From contig CAYPYW010000019.1 in NCBI GenBank assembly GCA_964415365.1, positions 1 to 41,069 on the forward strand: 41,069 nucleotides of DNA, in the 5' to 3' direction. The notes beneath the pieces are model-generated. The model saw nothing but the letters and a program-made list of their open reading frames with translations, ran no database searches and was not told the origin of the DNA. The position numbers and the translations under genes are program-made. How positions within the stretch are numbered: position 1 is the first letter of the stretch; every line of letters starts with the position of its first letter. Below are positions 25,131-33,381 of this stretch, piece after piece. The DNA comes from Hydromicrobium sp964415365. Its GTDB lineage: Bacteria > Actinomycetota > Humimicrobiia > Humimicrobiales > Humimicrobiaceae.

Positions 25131-26090
25131 ATGTTAGTTATTGGATTACTGCTGATAATTGCTGGAATAGTTTTATTTGTAATAGGACCCGTCTGGCTTG
25201 GGGCAGTTTTGGCCTCAGTGGGAGCGGCAATAATATTGTTTTCCGGATTCAGAACCGTAAGACCGATTGAGAAAGGTGTAATAGAGAGATTCGGCAAATA
25301 TATGAGGACCAAAGAAGCCGGACTTACCTGGATTATTCCTTCATTTGAAAAGATGTATAAGGTAAATATTACCGAGCAGATGGTGGATGTGCCTCCGCAG
25401 ATGGTGATAACCAAGGACAAACTAAACGCTCAGGTGGATGCCGTGGTTTATTATCAGATAAAAGATGTCAAAGCCAGCATCTACAATGTTGACGATCATA
25501 GGAAGCAGCTTACGAGTCTTGCAAGAACTACACTGAGAGCAGTTATAGGCAACATGACACTGACAGATGCAAATGAAAAAAGAAGTGATATAAATGAGAA
25601 AGTAGAATCGGTTCTGGATAAGGAAACAGACAGTTATGGAGTAGAAGTGTTAAGGGTTGAGATCCAGAAAATAGAGCCACCGCCGGATGTCCAGGATGCA
25701 ATGAATAAAGTAGTCAAGGCAGAACAGGAAAAAATCGCAGCCAGAGATATGGCAACAGCTACAGAGACAAAAGCGGATGGTGAAAGGAGAGCAGAGATTA
25801 AAAAGGCTGAGGGTGTAAAGATGGGACTTATATTGTCAGCGGAAGGGAAAGCTGAAGCCATAAAAACGGTTGCAAAAGCTGATGCTGATAGAATCAAAGT
25901 GGTGAACGAAGCTGCACAAAAATATTTTGTCGGCAATGCTCAAATTTTGAGGAAATTGGAAGCTACAGAAGAATCATTAAAGAATAATGCGAAGTTCTTG
26001 GTGGATACAAGTAAAGTTCAAACTATTGTAACTGATGCCTCGGGAGTTACCCCAGTGCGGGAAAAGCCAGCAGAAACAGCTAAAACTTAG
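25131..26090 (+). CDS. Slipin / SPFH (stomatin-prohibitin) family membrane protein
   Basis: Stomatin-like scaffold of membrane microdomains. The first 38 residues are hydrophobic (LLLIIAGIVLFVIG and a second segment ending IILFSG), anchoring the protein. An SPFH domain follows, with VERFGKY-like IERFGKYMRTKEAGLTWIIP and VDVPPQMVITKDKLNAQVDAVVYYQI as in bacterial slipins. A charged helical region from about residue 195 (AEQEKIAARDMATATETKADGERRAEIKKAEG) forms the oligomerising coiled coil. 319 residues. AGGAGG is six bases before ATG. Slipins usually pair with an NfeD protein, and none is adjacent here. The next gene is convergent. Confidence 0.92.
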   Translation: MLVIGLLLIIAGIVLFVIGPVWLGAVLASVGAAIILFSGFRTVRPIEKGVIERFGKYMRTKEAGLTWIIPSFEKMYKVNITEQMVDVPPQMVITKDKLNAQVDAVVYYQIKDVKASIYNVDDHRKQLTSLARTTLRAVIGNMTLTDANEKRSDINEKVESVLDKETDSYGVEVLRVEIQKIEPPPDVQDAMNKVVKAEQEKIAARDMATATETKADGERRAEIKKAEGVKMGLILSAEGKAEAIKTVAKADADRIKVVNEAAQKYFVGNAQILRKLEATEESLKNNAKFLVDTSKVQTIVTDASGVTPVREKPAETAKT

Positions 26091-26135
26091 ATGCTTAGAT
26101 GTATTGACTAAAATTTCTTAGAACTGTTATTAAAA

Positions 26136-26588
26136 TTATTCTACCGAGAATTCAACGGTTTCAACTGCTTCGTTGTTTAAATAAACCGTTGCGTTATATC
26201 TTCCCGAGGGAAATGCTCCTTCGACAGTTAGGCTAAATCCTACATATCCTGAACCAGGGGTATCGGTTTGAAAATCGGAGGTACTGATCTCCTCTTCTGT
26301 TTCCAGGTAATTCCATTTGGTAGTTAGCTTATCTTCTCTGCTCATGTTATTGATTTTAACTGAAATGTAGATAATATTAGTTCCCGAAGGAAAGACATCT
26401 GTAGGATCAATGGGGCTATAGTCGTTTTCAACGTTTTTGCAGACAGTAATTTCTTCTACTTCAACCGGGCCGGATATGCCTTCGATGAAGGATGTGATTT
26501 TTTCTGACACATTTGCTGGCGAGCACCCTGCAAGTAGTACCAAAACAAATACTGCAATTAGAGTAAGAATCAATGTTTTGTTTTTCAT
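26136..26588 (-). CDS. Predicted lipoprotein of unknown function
   Basis: The only convincing minus-strand gene. It encodes 150 residues with a classic lipoprotein signal: positively charged MKNK, a hydrophobic core to about residue 19, and lipobox LLAGC with the modified Cys21. The mature part is rich in Thr, Val and Asn and reads like a beta-sandwich (TVCKNVENDYSP, YISVKINNM, GRYNATVYLNNEAVETVEF), similar in feel to bacterial Ig-like or FxLYD-like surface modules, but I do not recognise a family. AAAGGAT precedes the start. A TTACAA-16-TATTAT promoter-like pair lies upstream on this strand. It is flanked by convergent slipin and divergent uracil-DNA glycosylase genes. Confidence 0.8.
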   Translation of the reverse strand: MKNKTLILTLIAVFVLVLLAGCSPANVSEKITSFIEGISGPVEVEEITVCKNVENDYSPIDPTDVFPSGTNIIYISVKINNMSREDKLTTKWNYLETEEEISTSDFQTDTPGSGYVGFSLTVEGAFPSGRYNATVYLNNEAVETVEFSVE

Positions 26589-26746
26589 GTTTGGATCCTT
26601 TTTATATAATTATTTTTTATTACCTTTGGCTTATAATAGAAGAAATTTGCATTTTTGTAAATGAGGGTATAAAGATATTGAAGTATATAATATTATGGGT
26701 TATAAATAGATATTAAAAAGTAACTTAAAGGTTTCATGAATAGATT

Positions 26747-27400
26747 ATGGAAGAGTACGATAAAAGGGAGAAGTTAAAGGGATTTTATCTTAAGATCAGA
26801 GACTGCCAGGAATGTGAGCTTTCAAAAAGCAGGACTAAATTTGTTTTTGGTAGCGGAAGTGCATATGCTACGATTATGTTTGTAGGAGAGGCTCCTGGTA
26901 AGAATGAAGACCTGCAGGGGCTGCCTTTTGTCGGCCAGGCAGGGAAACTGCTTGACGAGCTGCTTAACTTAATCGGATTTGACAGGAGTAAAGTTTTTAT
27001 TGCGAATATTTTGAAGTGCAGGCCTCCTGGTAACAGGGATCCGAGAATAGAGGAAATAGATACCTGTAAAGGTTATCTGCTGGAACAGATAAAAATAATT
27101 GATCCCAAAATAGTTTGTACCCTGGGCAAATTTTCTACGCAGCTTCTGCTTAATACCAGCAAGGGTATCTCCAATCTCAGAGGTAAAGTGTTCAGGATTG
27201 ATAACCGTATTGTTATGCCTATAAATCACCCTGCTGCTGCTCTTTATATGCCATCCAAAATGGAAATTTTAAAGCAGGATTTTCAAAGAATAAAGAAACT
27301 GATTAGCTCCAACGGTGAAATTTCCGATTTCCAGGAGGACATTTCAAGCCTGGAATCTGAGGATGAACAGAATAAAGGTGAACAGTTAGGGCTCTTTTAA
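26747..27400 (+). CDS. Uracil-DNA glycosylase, family 4 (iron-sulfur)
   Basis: Removes uracil from DNA as the first step of base-excision repair. The 4Fe-4S ligands are Cys20 and Cys23 (DCQECELS), Cys91 (KCRPPGNRDP) and Cys107 (DTCKGYL). The water-activating loop GEAPGKNEDLQGLPFVG is at 47-63, and His161 in NHPAAAL is the leaving-group motif. 217 residues, with an acidic, low-complexity tail after about residue 190 that is extra to the core. ATG 26747 has only a distant AAAGG, so initiation is probably weak. The tsaE start follows one base after its stop. Confidence 0.93.
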   Translation: MEEYDKREKLKGFYLKIRDCQECELSKSRTKFVFGSGSAYATIMFVGEAPGKNEDLQGLPFVGQAGKLLDELLNLIGFDRSKVFIANILKCRPPGNRDPRIEEIDTCKGYLLEQIKIIDPKIVCTLGKFSTQLLLNTSKGISNLRGKVFRIDNRIVMPINHPAAALYMPSKMEILKQDFQRIKKLISSNGEISDFQEDISSLESEDEQNKGEQLGLF

Positions 27401-27401
27401 T

Positions 27402-27905
27402 ATGCGATTTGAGATTATTTCAAACTCTCCTGTTTTTACCAGAAACCTCGGAAAAATGTTCTCCAGAATCCTCTCGAAGGGAAATATTATTCTTTTTACC
27501 GGAGAGCTGGGTGGAGGAAAGACGACTTTTATTTCTGGCCTGGCTGAGGGATTTGGTCTGGGTGAAAATCTTTCCAGCCCGAGTTTTACCTTATTGAATG
27601 AATACCATATCGACAATAACAGAAAATTTATCCATGCTGACCTGTACCGGCTGGAGAACATTGGGGAAATAAACGGGATTGGACTGGATGATTATTTTTA
27701 TGATGGTGTTTCAATTATATGTGTGGAGTGGGGAGATAAGATAAGGAACTGTATTGAAAAAGAATATCTGGAAATAAATTTGAGTTATTTAATAGATAAA
27801 AGCAATTCCGGGACAAAAAGGAAAATAATTTTTAACAGCGCCAGCCATTACTGGGACTTAAAACTGGTAAAGTTTAAAAAGAAGCTGAAGAAGAATAGCA
27901 AGTGA
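27402..27905 (+). CDS. tsaE: tRNA threonylcarbamoyladenosine biosynthesis ATPase TsaE
   Basis: ATPase of the TsaB-TsaD-TsaE complex that makes the t6A modification at tRNA position 37. The Walker A motif GELGGGKTT is at 34-42, SPSFTLLNEY follows as in YjeE/TsaE, and the HADLYRLE motif gives the conserved Asp and Arg. 167 residues, slightly long because of a basic tail (KFKKKLKKNSK). The start is one base after the previous stop, so it is probably translated by re-initiation. First of three t6A genes in order E-B-D. Confidence 0.95.
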   Translation: MRFEIISNSPVFTRNLGKMFSRILSKGNIILFTGELGGGKTTFISGLAEGFGLGENLSSPSFTLLNEYHIDNNRKFIHADLYRLENIGEINGIGLDDYFYDGVSIICVEWGDKIRNCIEKEYLEINLSYLIDKSNSGTKRKIIFNSASHYWDLKLVKFKKKLKKNSK

Positions 27906-27909
27906 TATT

Positions 27910-28734
27910 ATGAATATTTTGGGCATTGACAGCAGCACCGGAAAGTTAAGTGTTGCTATAAATCAAAATGAAAGATTGTTGTCAGAGATAGTTAGCTGTA
28001 AAGGTATGGAGCATATGGTAAATGTAATGGATTTACTGGATAGGGCTTTGCGCAGAGCAAAACTTACCCTTAAAGATATTGATATTTTTGGTGTGAATCT
28101 TGGTCCTGGTGATTTTACAGGCACCAGAATAGGGATAAGTATTATAAAAACCTTGTCCTGGCTGGAAAGAAAGCCTGCTTTTGGCATAAATTCATTGGAT
28201 ATCTTTGCACTGGGCATCAGCTTGAAAAACAGCAATTTTATTGCCCATTCCATTAAGAAGAATATACCGGTACTGATTATGCCCTGTCTTGATGTTAGAA
28301 GAGGGGAGGTTTATTTTGCTTTCTATAATATTACTTCCGGTCGCAATAGTGAAGGCAAATACCTGGCCAGAATTGAAACCGGGGGCAGGTATTACTTCAT
28401 AAATAAAGTAGGAGAAAATTTCTTAATACATCACAGTAGCCTTGAGGAATTATTAGGTAAATTGACAGAAAGTAGGATCTTAAGAATACCTGAAAGCAGG
28501 GATGAATATAAAGATCCAAGGGTATTAATCGGGGGAAACTGCTACGTAAGTTATGGAAAAGTGTTATCGGATGTGCTCAGACAGAGCAGTATTTTCAATC
28601 TGGATAAAAAAGTATCTTATCCTCAGGCGAGATATCTAAATATTTGCGCTTATTTTAATGCAGCAGGGGGAGTGGAAACTGGAAATCTCATTCCTGTTTA
28701 TGTCAGAGAATTTGTGCCATTTAGCGGCAGGTGA
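27910..28734 (+). CDS. tsaB: tRNA threonylcarbamoyladenosine biosynthesis protein TsaB
   Basis: Inactive ASKHA-fold partner that dimerises with TsaD. Seen: ILGIDSSTGKLSVAI at the start and NLGPGDFTGTRIGISIIKTLSW near residue 65, the typical TsaB signature. At 274 residues it is longer than usual (about 220-240), mainly through insertions in the C-terminal half, which contains MPCLDVRRGEVYFAFY. The gene starts four bases after tsaE. No rimI acetyltransferase lies between tsaB and tsaD, unlike in many Firmicutes; a 92-base gap without an ORF separates them. Confidence 0.93.
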   Translation: MNILGIDSSTGKLSVAINQNERLLSEIVSCKGMEHMVNVMDLLDRALRRAKLTLKDIDIFGVNLGPGDFTGTRIGISIIKTLSWLERKPAFGINSLDIFALGISLKNSNFIAHSIKKNIPVLIMPCLDVRRGEVYFAFYNITSGRNSEGKYLARIETGGRYYFINKVGENFLIHHSSLEELLGKLTESRILRIPESRDEYKDPRVLIGGNCYVSYGKVLSDVLRQSSIFNLDKKVSYPQARYLNICAYFNAAGGVETGNLIPVYVREFVPFSGR

Positions 28735-28826
28735 AGATGAGGTCAATTATATTAAAAGCAATAAACTGGCGAAGAGTTGATATTTTGCAAGAGAATTGGT
28801 AAAGAATTGCTATATTACTGAAAAGA

Positions 28827-29861
28827 ATGGATAGCATAAAAAGGAAAGATAGAAAAGACATATATATACTGGGTATTGAAACCTCATGTGATGATACCTG
28901 TGCTGCGGTTGTCAAAAATGGCTCAGTGATCCTTTCCAATATAGTTTCCTCTCAGGATGAAATCCATAAAAAATATGGTGGTGTTGTCCCGGAGATAGCT
29001 TCAAGGAAGCATATAGAAGTAATAGACATAGTAATAAATGAAGCACTGCAAAGATCAGGCATTGATTTTGATAAGATCAGTGCAGTCAGTGTTACCAACA
29101 GGCCAGGTCTTATAGGTTCGTTACTTGTAGGGATGGGAGCGGCCAAGGCTATAAGTTATTCCAAAAATGTGCCGCTTGTGGCTGTGAACCATCTTGAGGC
29201 TCATATCTATTCCAATATTCTGGAAAACCCTGATATCACCGGGGGGTTTGTAGGACTCATCGTTTCTGGTGGTCATTCAAGTTTGTATTTTGTGGATGGT
29301 AACTGGAGTATAAAAGAGATAGGTCATACTGTAGATGATGCTGCAGGAGAGGCATATGATAAGATCGCAAGGTACTTGGGCCTGGGTTACCCTGGGGGCC
29401 CTGTCATTGATAAGCTGTCCAGAGAAGGGGATCCTTATTATATAGATTTTCCCAGGCCTATGATAGACAGTGGAGACTTTAACTTTAGTTTTAGTGGGCT
29501 TAAGACATCTTTGATTTACAGAACAAAGAAAGACAAAGCACTTACTGCTGAAAAGAATATCTCCAGTCTTGCTGCAAGTTTCCAGAGATCCATAGTTGAA
29601 GTTTTGACTGAAAAAACCATTAAGGCAGGCAGACTGTTTGACGTAAAAAAAATACTGGTTAGCGGCGGTGTTGCAGCTAATAGTGAGCTAAGGCGGGAGT
29701 TTTTAAAAAAAGGTGAGGAAAATAATATCAAGATATATATCCCTCCTCTCTACCTTTGTATGGACAATGCGGCAATGGTTGCATGTCTTGGGTATTATAG
29801 ATATCTGGAAGGAAGATTCAACGATCTGAAAGTTGACGTCTATTCCAGAAGTGTCATCTAA
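28827..29861 (+). CDS. tsaD: tRNA N6-adenosine threonylcarbamoyltransferase TsaD
   Basis: Catalytic subunit that transfers the threonylcarbamoyl group to A37 of ANN-decoding tRNAs. The ASKHA motifs are clear: GIETSCDDTCAAVV near residue 16, metal-binding His122 and His126 in NHLEAHIYSN, LIVSGGHSSLY, the FSFSGLKT motif, and SGGVAANSELR near the C-terminus. 344 residues, standard. The ATG has no strong ribosome binding site. About 250 bases of regulatory DNA follow before groES. Confidence 0.96.
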   Translation: MDSIKRKDRKDIYILGIETSCDDTCAAVVKNGSVILSNIVSSQDEIHKKYGGVVPEIASRKHIEVIDIVINEALQRSGIDFDKISAVSVTNRPGLIGSLLVGMGAAKAISYSKNVPLVAVNHLEAHIYSNILENPDITGGFVGLIVSGGHSSLYFVDGNWSIKEIGHTVDDAAGEAYDKIARYLGLGYPGGPVIDKLSREGDPYYIDFPRPMIDSGDFNFSFSGLKTSLIYRTKKDKALTAEKNISSLAASFQRSIVEVLTEKTIKAGRLFDVKKILVSGGVAANSELRREFLKKGEENNIKIYIPPLYLCMDNAAMVACLGYYRYLEGRFNDLKVDVYSRSVI

Positions 29862-29994
29862 ACATCTGGATAAAAATTATTTTTTCTTATTTATATTTAT
29901 AAATTTATAAGTGGTCGATTCCAGGCAGCCAAAAATCTTCTGTCAAGCACTTACAGGCAGCGCTTAAAAATTTAAATTTCTCTAAGTTTTATTC

Positions 29995-30023
29995 TTGATT
30001 TTTTAATTTCGTTATAATATTAT
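29995..30023 (+). promoter_or_regulatory. Promoter of the groES-groEL operon
   Basis: TTGATT (29995-30000) and TATTAT (30018-30023) are spaced by 17 bases; a stronger TATAAT at 30013-30018 overlaps but would need a poorer -35. Transcription would begin at the edge of the CIRCE operator just downstream, as expected for HrcA repression. The rest of the 252-base gap (29862-30113) holds no gene. Confidence 0.6.
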
Positions 30024-30032
30024 TTCTTAATG

Positions 30033-30059
30033 TTAGCAGTCTATATGTGAGAGTGCTAG
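30033..30059. promoter_or_regulatory. CIRCE operator (HrcA binding site)
   Basis: TTAGCAGTC, nine bases, then GAGTGCTAG: a 9-9-9 inverted repeat that matches the CIRCE consensus TTAGCACTC-N9-GAGTGCTAA with one mismatch per arm. It lies right after the promoter and 54 bases before groES, so HrcA repressor would block transcription until heat shock. The hrcA gene itself is not in the window. Confidence 0.93.
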
Positions 30060-30113
30060 CTTTCTTTTACGTTTTTGCACAAATCTGCGAAATATTTTAA
30101 AGGAGGAAGAATA

Positions 30114-30401
30114 ATGAAGTACAGACCACTTGGTGACAGAATACTGGTAAAGCCAAATCCCAGTGAAGAGAAAACAAAAAGCGGAATTGTCCTTCCGGAT
30201 TCTGCTAAAGAAAAACCCCAGGAAGGTAAAGTAATTGCGGCTGGCAAGGGTGCAAAGGATGAAAAAGGTAACAAAATTCCCATGGAAGTAAAGGTTGGGG
30301 ATGTAGTGCTTTATTCCAAATACTCGGGAACAGAGGTTAAAATTGACGGCAAAGAACATCTGATTATTAAAGAAAGCGATGTTCTGGCAATTGTAGAGTA
30401 A
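30114..30401 (+). CDS. groES: Co-chaperonin GroES
   Basis: Ten-kDa lid of the GroEL chamber. ATG 30114 is chosen because AAAGGAGG stands nine bases before it and the protein then begins MKYRPLGDRILVKP as GroES does; the frame extends upstream to 30075, but that part overlaps the leader. 95 residues, normal. The mobile loop is about 17-33 (SEEKTKSGIVLPDSAKEKPQ) and the dome region contains GKGAKDEKGN. Stress control by CIRCE is read from the upstream operator. groEL follows after 31 bases. Confidence 0.98.
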   Translation: MKYRPLGDRILVKPNPSEEKTKSGIVLPDSAKEKPQEGKVIAAGKGAKDEKGNKIPMEVKVGDVVLYSKYSGTEVKIDGKEHLIIKESDVLAIVE

Positions 30402-30432
30402 AAGTTTTATTTTAAGAAGGAGGCAAGAAATA

Positions 30433-32067
30433 ATGGCTAAAGATCTTAAGTACGATGAGGTCGCAAGAAGAGCCCTGGAAAAGGGTGTAAATATAATAGC
30501 AGACGCAATTAAGGTTACTCTTGGACCTAAAGGTAGGAACGTAGTGCTGGATAAAAAGTATGGTGCTCCTACTATTACTAACGATGGCGTGACTATCGCT
30601 AGGGAAATTGAGGTTGAGGATGTTTTTGAAAATGCAGGGGTTCAGCTCTTGAAAGAGGTTGCTACCAAGACTAATGATGTTGCTGGAGATGGCACCACTA
30701 CTGCAACGCTTCTGGCGCAGGCAATGGTAAAGGAGGGACTACGAAATGTAGCTGCGGGAGCTAACCCATTGATGCTGAAAAAAGGTATAGAAGAAGCAGT
30801 AAATATAGTTGTGGATCAGATTGGTAAGATGAGTAAGGATATTGCAACTGACAAGAAGAAAATAGCTGAAGTTGCAGCCATATCTGCTGCAGATGAAACA
30901 ATCGGAAATACTATAGCTGATGCTATGGATAAAGTAGGCAAAGACGGGGTTATTACCGTTGAAGAGTCGAATAAGTTTGGTATTGAGATAGAGCTGGTTG
31001 AAGGACTGCAATTTGATAAAGGGTATCTTTCTCCATATATGGTAACCGATGCCGAAAGAATGGAGGCAGTTTTAAACGAACCTTATATTCTTATTTCAAA
31101 CCAGAAAATAGCAGCAGTTGGAGATTTAATCCCGGTTCTTGAAAAAATACAGCAATCAGGCAAGCCACTTCTTATAATCGCCGAAGATGTTGAAGGAGAA
31201 GCACTGGCAACTATCGTAGTAAATAAACTTAGAGGAACCCTTACCGTTGTTGCTGTAAAAGCTCCTGGATTCGGTGATAGAAGAAAGGCTATGCTGGAAG
31301 ATATCGCCATAGTGACAAATGGAAAAGTAATAAGCGAGGAAATTGGTGTAAAATTAGAAAATGTTACTCTTGATATGCTCGGTATGGCCAGACAGGTTAA
31401 GGTAGATAAAGAAAATACAACTATTGTTGAAGGAAAAGGCTCGGCAAGTGATATAAAAGGTAGAATAAAACAGATCAAAAACGAAATAGAGCAGAGTGAT
31501 TCAGACTTTGATAAAGAGAAACTTCAGGAAAGGCTGGCAAAACTGTCTGGTGGTGTAGCAGTAATAAAGGTTGGAGCTGCAACTGAGGTTGAATTGAAAG
31601 AAAAGAAACACAGGATAGAAGACGCTCTGTCAGCTACTAAGGCAGCGGTTGAAGAAGGAATTGTTGCCGGTGGTGGAGTAGTGCTTATAAATATAATTCC
31701 GAAAATTGATCTTAGTAAATTTGATGGTGATATTAAAACCGGTGCAGCTATAGTAGCTAAGGCCTTGGAGGAACCGTTAAAGCAAATAGCTTCAAATGCC
31801 GGACTGGAGGGCTCAGTTGTAGTGGAGAAAGTAAAGAAAATGTCCAAGGGCGAGGGGCTTGATGCTTCAAGCGGAAAATATGTGAATATGATAGATGAAG
31901 GTATTATAGACCCGGCAAAGGTTACCAGAAGTGCGCTTCAGAATGCAGCATCCATAGCAGCATTAATGCTGACGACCGAGGTTGTTGTTGCGGAAAAACC
32001 TGAGAAGGAGAAACCAATGATGCCACCTGGCGGCGGTGGATACGGCGGGGGAATGCCTCCAATGTAA
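30433..32067 (+). CDS. groEL: Chaperonin GroEL
   Basis: Sixty-kDa chaperonin that folds proteins in an ATP-driven double ring. Nucleotide-binding motifs are TLGPKGRNVVLD and AGDGTTTATLLAQ (with the catalytic Asp52 and Asp87 regions), the apical domain spans about 190-375, and AAVEEGIVAGGGV lies in the second equatorial part. The C-terminal tail is PMMPPGGGGYGGGMPPM, a Gly-Met-Pro-rich version of the usual GGM repeat. 544 residues, complete. AAGGAGG precedes ATG. Co-transcribed with groES. Confidence 0.99.
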   Translation: MAKDLKYDEVARRALEKGVNIIADAIKVTLGPKGRNVVLDKKYGAPTITNDGVTIAREIEVEDVFENAGVQLLKEVATKTNDVAGDGTTTATLLAQAMVKEGLRNVAAGANPLMLKKGIEEAVNIVVDQIGKMSKDIATDKKKIAEVAAISAADETIGNTIADAMDKVGKDGVITVEESNKFGIEIELVEGLQFDKGYLSPYMVTDAERMEAVLNEPYILISNQKIAAVGDLIPVLEKIQQSGKPLLIIAEDVEGEALATIVVNKLRGTLTVVAVKAPGFGDRRKAMLEDIAIVTNGKVISEEIGVKLENVTLDMLGMARQVKVDKENTTIVEGKGSASDIKGRIKQIKNEIEQSDSDFDKEKLQERLAKLSGGVAVIKVGAATEVELKEKKHRIEDALSATKAAVEEGIVAGGGVVLINIIPKIDLSKFDGDIKTGAAIVAKALEEPLKQIASNAGLEGSVVVEKVKKMSKGEGLDASSGKYVNMIDEGIIDPAKVTRSALQNAASIAALMLTTEVVVAEKPEKEKPMMPPGGGGYGGGMPPM

Positions 32068-32129
32068 TTGATGGCTAATTGAAGTTGCTATTAAAGTTAA
32101 TATAATTTTAATAATATGGATAGTGCAGG

Positions 32130-32167
32130 AGATAGGGTAGGCTTATATATTAAAGCCTACCCTATCT
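32130..32167 (+). terminator. Terminator of the groESL operon
   Basis: Fifteen-bp perfect stem, AGATAGGGTAGGCTT and its complement, with an 8-base A/T loop and a short TTTG tail, 63 bases after groEL. The U-tract is weak but the stem is the strongest in this part of the window. Confidence 0.75.
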
Positions 32168-32362
32168 TTGTAGAATAGTATATTATTAAAGGCGATTTTG
32201 AACCTTACATTCGTTTCATTAAAAAATATTGTTAAAATACTTGTAACCAGCCAGACAAATCCACCTTATTTAATATAAGATAAAATCTTCAAGTTATCTT
32301 ATAGTAATATGCAAATATGATTGTAATAGGTGTCATAGCAGTTGTATGAATTTCAAAAAAAA

Positions 32363-32397
32363 TTGGCATTGATAATTGCCAAAAACCATATTATAAT
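32363..32397 (+). promoter_or_regulatory. Promoter with overlapping operator of the AbrB-VapC pair
   Basis: TTGATA (32369-32374), a 17-base spacer and TATAAT (32392-32397) form a near-consensus promoter 36 bases before the antitoxin GTG. The -35 box lies between inverted arms TTGGCA (32363-32368) and TGCCAA (32377-32382); a further TGGCAAA follows the -10. Binding of the antitoxin there would block polymerase, the normal autoregulation of such pairs. The binding is inferred. The preceding stretch 32168-32362 shows nothing else. Confidence 0.65.
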
Positions 32398-32433
32398 GGC
32401 AAATATAATTATATCCATTTAGAGGTGTGTTAG

Positions 32434-32709
32434 GTGACAATAAAATTTAAAACAAAAATTGATAGATTTGGGAGAATAGTAATCCCAAAGAAAATAAGAA
32501 ATGAGTTCGGCCTTAAGAATAATACCGAAGTGGAGGTTGAGGCCACCTCAGATAATATAATGGTTCATCCCAAACCCTCAAATCCATTTGTTATAGATAA
32601 AGAAGGTGTACTTGTTGTTTGTTCAGAGCCCCTTGAACCTTTTACAGATTTTTTACAAAAAGAAAGAGAAGACAGGGCAAAAAGAGTTATTAAAGGTATT
32701 AAACTTTGA
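32434..32709 (+). CDS. SpoVT-AbrB family antitoxin
   Basis: Swapped-hairpin DNA-binding protein: the AbrB fold is at residues 4-48 with KIDRFGRIVIPKKIRNEFGLKNNTEVEVE, the hallmark of VapB-type antitoxins. 91 residues; the C-terminal part (about 60-91), with PLEPFTDFLQKEREDRAKRVIKG, is probably the unstructured segment that blocks the toxin. GTG start after AGAGG. The stop overlaps the toxin start by four bases, giving coupled translation. Confidence 0.9.
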   Translation: MTIKFKTKIDRFGRIVIPKKIRNEFGLKNNTEVEVEATSDNIMVHPKPSNPFVIDKEGVLVVCSEPLEPFTDFLQKEREDRAKRVIKGIKL

Positions 32710-33140
32710 AGGTTTTTTTTGACACATCAGTAATAATAGCAGCTTTTATAAGTGCGCACCCAAGGCATGAAAATTCACTGCACTGGCTACAGAGGGTTAA
32801 GAAAAAAGAGATTGAAGGCGTAATTTCTGTACATTCATTAATCGAATCTTATTCCATTCTTACCACATTACCATTAAGTCCAAAAATTTATCCTTCTCTT
32901 GCAGGAAATCTGATAAAAGAAAATATTCTGAAGGATTTTGCAATTATCAGGTATAGTACTGTTGATTATATTAGATTATTAAACGAACTTTCATCTAATA
33001 ATGTTACCGGTGGTGCAAGTTATGATGGTTTGATACTATTTGCGACCAGGAAAATTAAGGTAGACAGGATTTTGACTTTAAATGTTAGTGATTTCATAAG
33101 AATTTCACCACAACTTGCAGCAATTATAGCCGAACCCTGA
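32706..33140 (+). CDS. VapC-type PIN domain toxin ribonuclease
   Basis: PIN-domain RNase that would cut RNA when free of its antitoxin. The acidic metal-binding residues are present: Asp6 in FFDTSVIIAAF, Glu47 in HSLIESYSILT, Asp107 in ASYDGLILFATRK and Asp129 in LNVSDF. 144 residues, normal for VapC. The TTG start lies within the antitoxin stop (TTGA). All four carboxylates being intact suggests an active toxin. A 241-base gap with no gene follows. Confidence 0.9.
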   Translation: MKVFFDTSVIIAAFISAHPRHENSLHWLQRVKKKEIEGVISVHSLIESYSILTTLPLSPKIYPSLAGNLIKENILKDFAIIRYSTVDYIRLLNELSSNNVTGGASYDGLILFATRKIKVDRILTLNVSDFIRISPQLAAIIAEP

Positions 33141-33326
33141 TTCAGTGCTAAAGCTGATCTTTACACGAAATTAAACTTAAAAACATGAGTCTGGTTTCTG
33201 CTGATAGATAAAATAATCACATGACGAAGTCGAAGCTTTACTTTATAAATTGAATAAATCCATAACTTATAGTAATATTTCTTTTAATATAATTCTGTGG
33301 GTTTCCAGACCGTAATTTTACTTTTT

Positions 33327-33348
33327 TTAAAAGATATAAATCTTTTAA
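33327..33348 (+). terminator. AT-only hairpin with U-tract in the gap before plsY
   Basis: TTAAAAGAT (33327-33335) and ATCTTTTAA (33340-33348) pair across a 4-base loop and are followed by TTTTTC. It may terminate the toxin-antitoxin transcript. It lies only 33 bases before the plsY start, so it could also affect plsY expression. The remaining gap (33141-33326) shows nothing I can name. Confidence 0.4.
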
Positions 33349-33381
33349 TTTTTCTAGAATTTCTGAAGCTATATATCTATT

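Noticed and set aside
30075..30113. GroES start at 30075
   Set aside because: It would fall in the leader after CIRCE and add residues never seen in GroES; ATG 30114 has a strong AGGAGG and the standard first residues.
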